A stretch of 22,592 bases of DNA from Chrysochromulina tobinii (Eukaryota > Haptophyta > Prymnesiales > Chrysochromulinaceae), in the NCBI GenBank assembly GCA_001275005.1, contig JWZX01002660.1, positions 1-22,592 of the forward strand, in the 5' to 3' direction. Position numbers and translations under genes: made by a program. The notes under the pieces are model-generated. The model did not search any database. It was not told the origin of the DNA and worked only from the letters and a program-made list of their open reading frames with translations. Position 1 is the first letter of the stretch; every line of letters begins with the position of its first letter. Of this stretch, positions 15,630 to 22,592 are shown one piece after another.

Positions 15630-18600
15630 TCAATGGAGCGTGCGCTTGCAGAGGTCGAGCGACTTCTCGAGCTTGTCCACCTCGCTGTGCCCCTCCACCA
15701 TGCACTTCTGTCGGCGGCACGCGACGTTTGCCTCGATGCTTGCAGAGAGGTCCCTGGTGCAGAGAGTCAGATGGTCAAGCTCATAAATTCTTTGCGGCAT
15801 GTCGTCAAAGGCGACCCTGTACATACGCGACCCATCATAGGCGACTACTTGGCCGCGCCTGCCTTGGTAATGCGCCCGCAATGGATCATCCACGAAGACG
15901 GCATCGCCAACCCTGATCTCACATCCTGTGCAGCGAGCCATGAAAGCCTGGTGCTTGTTGCATGCGGGGTTCGCCGACCAAGACGCTTCGTCGCAGTGCC
16001 TTAGCGGTCGCACCGTGTTGAGGCGGATGCCGCCGCGCTTCTTGCCATCGCTCGTGGTCAGCAGCTGGATCTTGACGTTAGGCTGGAACGTATAGCTCCG
16101 CCCCCCAGCCCCACGGCCGCCAGAGCGGCGTCCGCCGGCGGAGGCGGAGTCCGCGAGCTCTTCCCGCATGGAGCTCGAGCTCGCGTGATCAGGGTTGAAC
16201 TCCGGGTCGAGCGCCTTGCGCATGTTGTACCAGATGGAGAAGACGGATCCGTTGACGAGAGCAAAGCGCTCGAGATGCGAGCTCGCCGCCACGGCCTGCG
16301 CGAAGGACTGCTCCCACATTCGACGGATTCGCACTGGATCGACGAGCTTGAAGCAATTGGTGACAATGTGACCAGGGGGGTAGAAGCCGCCCGAGAAGCG
16401 GAACGGGAAGACGACTTTGACACGCGCGGCATCCACGGGCAGCACGAGGAATATTTGGTACGTTGGATCGCCTCGGTTGCAGAAGAAGCCCACTAGGAAG
16501 CGAGGGTCAAAGATGTTGCTCTTTCCTCCGCCCGCGACGGCCAGGTCCAACGCCGTCTGCCAGCTGCACGAGTGATCACACTCGATCTCGGCGACCGTGA
16601 CCTTCTCGGCGGTGTTTGCGGGGTTCTGAAAGACGACGGTCTCGCGCACCACCTTGACAGAGTTCGATTCGCTCTGGAGCGCCATCGCGTTGTCTGTCTG
16701 GCGCATCTTCGAAAGAAAGAACCGCAGCATCGCCTGCTGATGGCCCACCGGCAGCAGCTGCAGCCGCGTGAGGAACACCTTGACCGTCTTGATATCGTAC
16801 AGCACCTGGTACTGCTTCGATGTCAGCTCGAGGCTCGTGCCCGAGAGTACGAAGATTTCTTCGACGTTTTCAACAGAAAACGATAAGGGATCTTTGCGCC
16901 TGTAACGCAATTGCTTCAGCGCCTCGAGCCCCACACTGGTCTCGAGATTGGTGCCGAGGCTGCCCGCCGTCTCTCCACGACCGGCCGTCTTGTCGCCCTT
17001 GGTGAGTGCACCGAGGCCCTCCAGCTTGCGCGCGACGGCGGAGCCCGTCAGAGACTCGCCCGCACATTCGCACGTAAGGAGGAGGTACTCCGGCGGCGTG
17101 AGCTGGTTGGTGCGGTGCGTGCGCCCAAACTGCTGCACAATCTTGCTCGCACTCCAGCCGAGCTCGGGCACGATGTGCAGCCGGCGCCGCTGGTTGGGCT
17201 GCGTCTTGTCGGCGTGCAGCGAGAAGCCGGTCGCACCCGCATCCGACAGGATGGCGATCAGCTTCTCGCCAGACTGAAAGCGCTGCCGCTCGACGACGTT
17301 CATCTTTGCGTGCGGCACCCCCTTCTCGGCACGCGCTCGGAGCACGAATTGCTCGCGCCCGTTGGCCGCCGTCTCCTTAAGCAGCCTGTGCGACCTCCCG
17401 GTCATCTCGGCGACGTTGGACGGCCCAAAGTAGTTGACGAGCTCGTCGAGCGCCGCCGCGGGCAGGTTGAGCGCATCAAGCTGCTGCTTCACGCGATGGC
17501 GTAGGTAGCCGAAGAGGACCCCTTGGGTGTAGCTTCCTTTCTTGTCGACGCTATTGGAGAGAGTGTCGAGCAAGCCCTCGACCACCTCCCGCGCGGCGCT
17601 CACGAGCTGCGACATCCCGAGGCTGCCGCCGCCGCCGCCGTCGGCACGGGCCGCCCTCGCCATCGACTCCTTGACGGCCGAATCCCCCGTCGACTGCAGC
17701 CCGATGACGACGCACTTGCCCGCGCGCAGCGCCATGCGCGTGTGGCGGCAGATCTCGGGCACCTTGAAGCTCAAGATGAGCTGCTGGAAGAACTTGACCT
17801 GCGCCGAGGTGAAGGTCCCTTCCCAATGCGGAGGTTCGAACTCCTTGAGCTCGCACCAGATGTCGATCCAAAAGTTCGCGCACGCGTCGTACAATTTGGT
17901 CTGCTCCTCGCTCAGCTTCGCCACCTCCAGATGGAAGTCGACGCCGCGCAGCCCGAGGCTGCGCGCCACGTACGCGCCGCTCGACTTGAGCTGGACAGCA
18001 AACATCTCGAGCGCGCCCGCCGCGCCGTCGGCGCCGCTCGCATTGTGCTGGTACAGCGTCGCCTCGATCGCCTGGAAGTCCTTGAAATACGTCCCTGGAC
18101 CCCACAGGCCGAGCCGCTCCATGTAGGCCATGTCTTTGACCTGGGTTGCGCCAGTCGCGCTCAGGTAGACGACGCGCGCATCGGGCAGGTTACGCTGTAG
18201 CTCGACCACGGCCATGCCGACGGGCTGGTCGTGCGCGGCGCCCTTGGCCTTGTGGGCTTCGTCAAAGGCGAGCACGCCGTCGTAGCTGGCGCCATCCTCA
18301 GCGCTCTCCTCGAGCCACTCGAGCAGCTGCCTGTAGCGCGAGCATTGTCGGCCTTGTACCTTGGACGACGCGACGAGGCACGAGTACGTGACGAGCAGCA
18401 CGCCCTCGTCGAAATCGTCCGCGATCCGCCTACCTGCATCGAGGCCGGTGAGCGATCGCAGTGGGATGTCGGACGCACCGATGTCGTCGAGGTCGCGGCG
18501 GGCATCGACGACAAGGTCGTTGTTGCACGTGAACCAGCACGCACGCTTACGTCCGCGCAGCCAATTCTCCCAGACGATGGCGGCGAGCTCACGCCCCTTA

Positions 18601-19895
18601 CCAACGCCGGTGCCGTCGCCAATGAAGAAGCCAGCACGCGCGCCACGCGGCAGGTGCTTCTCCTGCTGCTGCAGGGCATACACAACGGCCTCGAGCTGCA
18701 CACGCGAGAGCACGCCGCTCGAGAGAGCCTCTGCCGGCAGCGCCAGCTGGTACGTCACGTCCGTCGGCGCGACGCAGGCGAGCGAGGCCGATTCGACAAC
18801 GTGCTCGACGTGCGGGGGGCCAAAGTCGAGCTTTGCGGGCTCGTAGTCGGCGTACGAATCGGAGGCGGACACATTCGCGAGCTGGGCGTCCGGGTTTTCG
18901 AGCGGGCTCGCAAAGGTGGGCTTGTAGTCACCCTCGGACGCGTCGCCAACCAATGCGAGCGCGCTGCCGGGCGCGCTCGCATCGATGCTGAAGCCCTTCC
19001 AGGCGGTCGACAGCTTGAATGCTGCAAAGCTCGGCGCCAACTGCGCCTCGAGGAACTTGGTCAGCTGGCTGAAGAGCGACTTCTCGCCGAGCAAGCTTGA
19101 GACGGTCGAGTGCATGTCATCCGGCGACGAAGACTCATTCACGAGGAGCTCACTCATGATGAGGTTCTTGAGCAGGGCTTGCTTCGGCTTCTCCTTCAGG
19201 CTGAAGCCGGTCGGGCTGAATTTACTCTTCTGCGCCTCGAGGCGCGTCTTTTCGGCGGCGCCGAAGCAGTTCGGACAAAGCATGAGCTCCGGTTCGCCCA
19301 TGTGGTAGTGGCCATTGCGCGTCTTGAGGCCACACGCCTTACAGTCGCCCTCCCTGGCTGGGGTCACGATCTCGGGATAGCAGTCGTCACACACGCAGAT
19401 TGTTTCGCAGCCGGCGTACAAGGTGTGACACAAGTCCTCTTCGACGAAGGCGACAGTCTCGGAGCAAATTTGGCAGTAGATGTCGATCTCGTCAACACCA
19501 TCGCCCTCCGCCTCGCTTCCGTCGTCGCTGCCTTTCTCGACAGCATGCTGAGCAAGGCCTTTGGCGACCAGTTCGCTCACGGGCGTCTTCGAGCACCGTG
19601 TCGCGGCACAGCTGGGGCAGTACGTCTCGTAGATTTCTCGATTTGGATAATCAAGACTCATCTCGATGATCACGCCGCCCTCTCCGTCTATCGATTTGCT
19701 GCAATGATCGCAACGCATCGTTTCGCTAGCGGGGGCTTTGTACTCGCCACCCGGCAGGTAGCTCTCCAGCCATGGTTTCGGCCGGAGGTACTTCTCCGTG
19801 ATGCTCGTCGCCTTGGCCAAGAGCTGCGTGAGGTGGCCTCTATCGGAATCGGAGGGCCCCACTCCCGCTGCACTCGCACGAAACTTGAGTAGCGC
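15630..19895 (-). CDS. Strawberry-notch (SBNO) helicase with zinc clusters, proposed second exon
   Basis: The frame is open from 19991; its first ATG is at 19962-19964, and I propose it begins at 19895 after an intron. 1,421 aa in this part. Cys pairs at nt 19593-19712 (CDHC, CPSC) and 19266-19475 (CQIC, CVCDDC, CKAC, CPNC) suggest PHD/RING-like zinc clusters. The SBNO superfamily 2 helicase core follows: Walker A GDGTGVGKGR (18597-18620), DEAH (18252-18263), SAT of motif III in VVYLSATGATQVKDMAYM, and motif VI QFGRTHRTNQ (17103-17132). GKCVVIGLQSTGD between the lobes is also typical of SBNO. The C-terminus has an RGG-like stretch and a KOW/Tudor-like fold candidate (15762-15923). SBNO proteins are nuclear transcription and chromatin co-regulators; plant relatives act in stress memory. 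All core ATPase motifs look intact. Family assignment is firm; zinc-domain type is not. Confidence 0.88.
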   Translation of the reverse strand, partial: ALLKFRASAAGVGPSDSDRGHLTQLLAKATSITEKYLRPKPWLESYLPGGEYKAPASETMRCDHCSKSIDGEGGVIIEMSLDYPNREIYETYCPSCAATRCSKTPVSELVAKGLAQHAVEKGSDDGSEAEGDGVDEIDIYCQICSETVAFVEEDLCHTLYAGCETICVCDDCYPEIVTPAREGDCKACGLKTRNGHYHMGEPELMLCPNCFGAAEKTRLEAQKSKFSPTGFSLKEKPKQALLKNLIMSELLVNESSSPDDMHSTVSSLLGEKSLFSQLTKFLEAQLAPSFAAFKLSTAWKGFSIDASAPGSALALVGDASEGDYKPTFASPLENPDAQLANVSASDSYADYEPAKLDFGPPHVEHVVESASLACVAPTDVTYQLALPAEALSSGVLSRVQLEAVVYALQQQEKHLPRGARAGFFIGDGTGVGKGRELAAIVWENWLRGRKRACWFTCNNDLVVDARRDLDDIGASDIPLRSLTGLDAGRRIADDFDEGVLLVTYSCLVASSKVQGRQCSRYRQLLEWLEESAEDGASYDGVLAFDEAHKAKGAAHDQPVGMAVVELQRNLPDARVVYLSATGATQVKDMAYMERLGLWGPGTYFKDFQAIEATLYQHNASGADGAAGALEMFAVQLKSSGAYVARSLGLRGVDFHLEVAKLSEEQTKLYDACANFWIDIWCELKEFEPPHWEGTFTSAQVKFFQQLILSFKVPEICRHTRMALRAGKCVVIGLQSTGDSAVKESMARAARADGGGGGSLGMSQLVSAAREVVEGLLDTLSNSVDKKGSYTQGVLFGYLRHRVKQQLDALNLPAAALDELVNYFGPSNVAEMTGRSHRLLKETAANGREQFVLRARAEKGVPHAKMNVVERQRFQSGEKLIAILSDAGATGFSLHADKTQPNQRRRLHIVPELGWSASKIVQQFGRTHRTNQLTPPEYLLLTCECAGESLTGSAVARKLEGLGALTKGDKTAGRGETAGSLGTNLETSVGLEALKQLRYRRKDPLSFSVENVEEIFVLSGTSLELTSKQYQVLYDIKTVKVFLTRLQLLPVGHQQAMLRFFLSKMRQTDNAMALQSESNSVKVVRETVVFQNPANTAEKVTVAEIECDHSCSWQTALDLAVAGGGKSNIFDPRFLVGFFCNRGDPTYQIFLVLPVDAARVKVVFPFRFSGGFYPPGHIVTNCFKLVDPVRIRRMWEQSFAQAVAASSHLERFALVNGSVFSIWYNMRKALDPEFNPDHASSSSMREELADSASAGGRRSGGRGAGGRSYTFQPNVKIQLLTTSDGKKRGGIRLNTVRPLRHCDEASWSANPACNKHQAFMARCTGCEIRVGDAVFVDDPLRAHYQGRRGQVVAYDGSRMYRVAFDDMPQRIYELDHLTLCTRDLSASIEANVACRRQKCMVEGHSEVDKLEKSLDLCKRTLH

Positions 19896-19999
19896 CTGAG
19901 CGCACAGCGTGGGCGAAGGTCGCGGTGAGTCTCGCGCTGCAGGCGGGCGCGCGAGCGGTTTCATTTTCCATCTTGTCGAGCGAAAGCGCACGCGCGCAC
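19896..19999 (-). other. Proposed 104-nt GT-AG intron joining chromodomain and SBNO parts
   Basis: Read on the minus strand, the donor is AAG|GTGCGC at 19999 and the acceptor GCTCAG|GCG at 19896. ACTCACC, a fair match to a branch site, lies about 30 nt before the acceptor, followed by a pyrimidine-leaning stretch. Removal (104 nt, remainder 2 after division by 3) switches exactly from the chromodomain frame to the helicase frame, phase 0. Without splicing, the upstream frame ends at TGA 19961-19963, which overlaps the first helicase-frame ATG (ATGA). Other donor or acceptor choices are possible. Confidence 0.55.
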
Positions 20000-22150
20000 C
20001 TTGAGGGCTCGGAACTGGACGATGCGAACCTTGGCAACCTCCGCCTCCCGCACGTTGGCTTTGACTGCCGGAGCGAGGCCCGCGACGACCGTTGCCTCGT
20101 CCTGCTCGGCCAGAAAGGCTTTCATCGCGGCCGCCCCTTCCTTGAGACGAGCGAGCGCGGGCAGTTTGAGCTTTTGCTTGGCGCGCGCCTCCTCCTCGAG
20201 CTTCTGGTCGTGCGCGTCGAGGGACGACAGAAACGCGCTGTCCACGGCCATGACCGAGGTGGCGGCGATGTTGTCAGGTGCCGCTGCAACGCCTCGCCCG
20301 GTGCCCTCGGCGGACGCGTCGTCGATCTGCATCCATGCCGCTTCTAGCACGGTCGGCTTCGAGCACTGAGGCGCTGTCAGTGCAAGCTGCGACGGAGCGG
20401 AGCCGCGACCGGAGCCGCACGCGCCACGACGAGCCGAGCCGCGGCCCGAGCCAGCGCGAGGAGCCACGCCGACGCGGGAGGAGGTCGTCACTCTACAGCG
20501 CCCAGCCGCCCTCGAGCGTGCTCGACCTTCGGACTTCGATCGCTCGCCTGCCACGTCGCCGTCGTCGTCCTCCTCGAGGTATTCCTCGTCGCTGCTGTAT
20601 TCGTCGTCATCGTCGTCATCGTCGCTCGTGCCGCCGCCGGCCTCGTGGCCGTCATCCTCGTACTCGTCGTCGTCGGAAGCCGATAGCGGACCGTCGTCGC
20701 CATCGATCGGCTCGATCTGGAGCCTCACGTCATCGGCGGCGCTCGCCACTGCGCCGCCCGCTGCGGAGCTCTGCTGGCGCTCAAAGTCGCGCACGAGATC
20801 GGGATGCAGGTTCGCCGTGGGCTCCCAGGTGGCCTCGCTCTCGGCATACCCCTCCCACTTGACGAAGTACTTGCGGTTCTTGCCTGCACCCTTGGCCTTC
20901 AGGATGCAATCCACTGTGTACACGTCTTCGTCGTCTTCCTCGTCCTCCTCGCCGTCGTCCTCCTCGCCCTCGTCCTCCTCGCCCTCGTCCTCCTCAACCT
21001 CCACCTCGTCCTCCTCCTCGACCTCCATCTCGCCCTCCTCCTCCGGCAGGTGCTCTTCAGGACGTGTCGCAGCGACGGGGCCCGCGTCCTCGGGGGCCAT
21101 GTCATCGAGGTCCTCGATAGCGAATCCAGTCGGCGAAGCGTCTGCGGCCAACGAACGACTGAGGGCCATCGCCCTTAGCACGCTCGCATCCTCCTCATCA
21201 GAGTCAGAGTCGTCGGCAGCGAGGCCCACGGCGCGCTCGAGGGCCGCCGCCTTGTCTGCCGCCATCTTTTGTTTCCCCGCGCTCTTTGCCGAAGGGACGT
21301 GAGCAGCAGCGGAGGTTGTCGTGGAAGGGGGTACCTCGCGCTTCATTGACGGTGCACAGGGCGCCGCGGAATGAGGTACTTCGACCTTGCCGTCCTGCAA
21401 GTCCTCCTGCTTGCTCGTTGGCTCAGTCTCGCTGTCGTGCAGGCGCCAAGCCGCCGCCAGGCTTTTAATGAGTTTCCCCCCTTCGCGGCGCCGGTAGCCT
21501 TTCAGACGCCCATTATCGGTGAGCTTGATCCAACCGGGAGGTGGCTTGGTCCGGCCACCCGCCGAGCCAGGCGCCAGTGCTCGTCCACCCGCCGACGAGT
21601 CAGATGCCGACCCCTGGCCGGCGCTCTCGGCCTTGGCCTCGGCACTGCCCTCGTGCTTGACGAGCGAGAAGGCCTGCTTTAGTTGCGTGATGGGCAGCGG
21701 CGTGCCGGCGCCGATCGAGGACCAGGATGTTGGTGGCGCGTGTTGCTCTACCGCTGCGAACAGCACCTCCACGAGATCGATGAAGGCGGGCGCGTCGGCA
21801 CTCTCGCCGACCAGGTTGGTCCACCGCGGGCCATCCCACCATCCAGCGAGGGCAGTCCGCTTGATGGCGCCGTAAATGTCGATCATTAGGCTACGGCAGA
21901 CCTCAACGCCACCGGGCACCTCGTCTGCCTCGAGCTCATCCAGCCGCTTGTGAAATCCCTTTTGCTTGTAATGCCACGAGGACACCACACTAGACCATGG
22001 AATTGCCTCCTCGAGTCGCCGGAGGTTGTCGGCAACTGCGGAGAGTGACGTCTTGGGTGCCTGGCGCGGTCGAAGCGCCTCGTCGGTTCCCTCGTCGAGC
22101 CAAGACTCAGCCTTGCGCTTGAGCTCGCCCTCCTGAAAAAGACTAAGCAT
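20000..22150 (-). CDS. UIM-acidic-chromodomain protein, proposed first exon of SBNO gene
   Basis: 717 aa from the first ATG (22148-22150) to the proposed splice donor; unspliced, the frame ends at 19961. In order: a helical N-terminal region; a PPGW...GY...GGKLIKSL stretch (21434-21544), faintly like a methyl-CpG-binding domain; a ubiquitin-interacting motif (21143-21199; DEEDASVLRAMALS fits acidic-VxxAMxxS); a Glu/Asp tract (about 20924-21046); a chromodomain (20774-20926) with VYTVDCILKAK, YFVKWEGY and TWEP; a second acidic stretch; an Arg/Gly-rich basic region; and a charged helix. The three aromatic-cage residues of methyl-lysine-binding chromodomains (Tyr, Trp of KW, Tyr of GY) are all present, so histone methyl-lysine binding is likely. 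With the helicase frame abutting on the same strand, I infer one chromatin-targeted helicase. Alternatively these are two tightly packed genes. Confidence 0.8.
20924..21046 (-). repeat. Acidic-tract minisatellite (GAG/GAC-rich)
   Basis: Tandem degenerate units, visible on the plus strand as repeated TCCTCCTCGCCCTCG, encode EEDEGEEDEGEEDDGEE-type sequence beside the chromodomain. Such tracts mimic histone-chaperone acidic tails and often vary in length. Confidence 0.65.
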
Positions 22151-22592
22151 GTCGAATTGAGCGTTTGTCGGTCGCGAGGATGCCGCGGGAAAACCGTCCA
22201 AGATGGCGCTCCGGTTACAGAGTAACAAGTCTCTCGGCGATCAACGCCGTGTTGAGTCGATATGGTGTGGACCGGTTCAGTTTTCACATACTGTTCACAT
22301 CGGCCCCGAAAACCTCTAAGATCCTCACGAATGGCGTTTTTATCATGCTGCCCACGCCTCAGCGATAACCGGGAGCTCTCGCGTGCCGCCCGGTGCCTGT
22401 TGAAACAGGAAGATGCTCTGACATCAGACTGTGCGCAATCACCCACAGAGGCCAAGGGCGTGCGAGCGCTTGGCCTGAACTGCACTCTCGTAACGGACAG
22501 AGAGTGGCCTCGCGGCTTCTTCCTCATCGCCCGGACTGCCGCTGGTACGGACGTGTGCACAAGTGGCGATACGATTCGTGTGACTGCCGTCG
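22151..22592. other. 5' flank of the chromodomain/SBNO gene
   Basis: The upstream frame is open to 22228 but offers no earlier ATG. No clear TATA box or TGCATGCA word is seen, unlike four other genes here. A further 5' exon could lie here or beyond the window edge. Minus-strand ORF 21886-22560 overlaps the real gene in another frame and shows no domain. Confidence 0.4.

Noticed and set aside
17828-17843. tRNA B-box-like GGTTCGAACTCC
   Set aside because: It lies inside the conserved SBNO coding sequence (EFEPPHW), with no A box or cloverleaf around it.

Overview
This looks like nuclear DNA from a unicellular eukaryote. It is GC-rich, with long, mostly uninterrupted reading frames on both strands, short intergenic gaps and no operons. 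The protein families (a PKA regulatory subunit with a docking domain, F-box proteins, Sfi1-like tryptophan-repeat coiled coils, a strawberry-notch helicase) fit a flagellated protist. A haptophyte-type microalga is my best guess from the GC-rich, alanine-rich, gene-dense style, but the lineage is inferred and not proved. No bacterial, viral, rRNA, tRNA or CRISPR features were recognised.

Layout from left to right. A cAMP-dependent protein kinase regulatory subunit-like gene (335-1552, +) has a dimerisation/docking domain, an RRPAV pseudosubstrate and two cyclic-nucleotide-binding domains, the first with a damaged ligand pocket. Next is an F-box gene (1856-2935, +) with a uORF whose stop overlaps its start codon. 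A tryptophan-repeat coiled-coil gene (3353-6424, -) follows. A short gap holds a weak small ORF (6678-7076, +) and a TATA-like box. A second F-box gene (7302-8708, -) has a Thr/Pro linker and a Cys-rich C-terminus. A 1.5 kb gene-free stretch (8709-10204) contains a GC-rich island with about three copies of a 152/153-bp tandem repeat and two perfect hairpins. A very long coiled-coil gene (10205-14857, +) shares the tryptophan signature of the earlier one. The right third, on the minus strand, is a chromatin gene: an N-terminal UIM/acidic/chromodomain part (20000-22150) and a zinc-cluster plus strawberry-notch helicase part (15630-19895).

The two right-hand reading frames overlap in different frames. 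A 104-nt GT-AG interval (19896-19999) joins them in frame, so I propose one gene encoding a protein of about 2,138 residues that combines a ubiquitin-interacting motif, a chromodomain, zinc-binding clusters and an SBNO helicase. This is the most interesting feature of the window.

Two threads may connect genes. The palindrome TGCATGCA (or a one-base variant) lies about 80-112 bp upstream of the chosen start of four of the six main genes, suggesting a shared promoter element. The two coiled-coil proteins share a GWxxW...AFxxW pattern, suggesting cytoskeletal or basal-body scaffold relatives. Functional links between the other neighbours are not evident.
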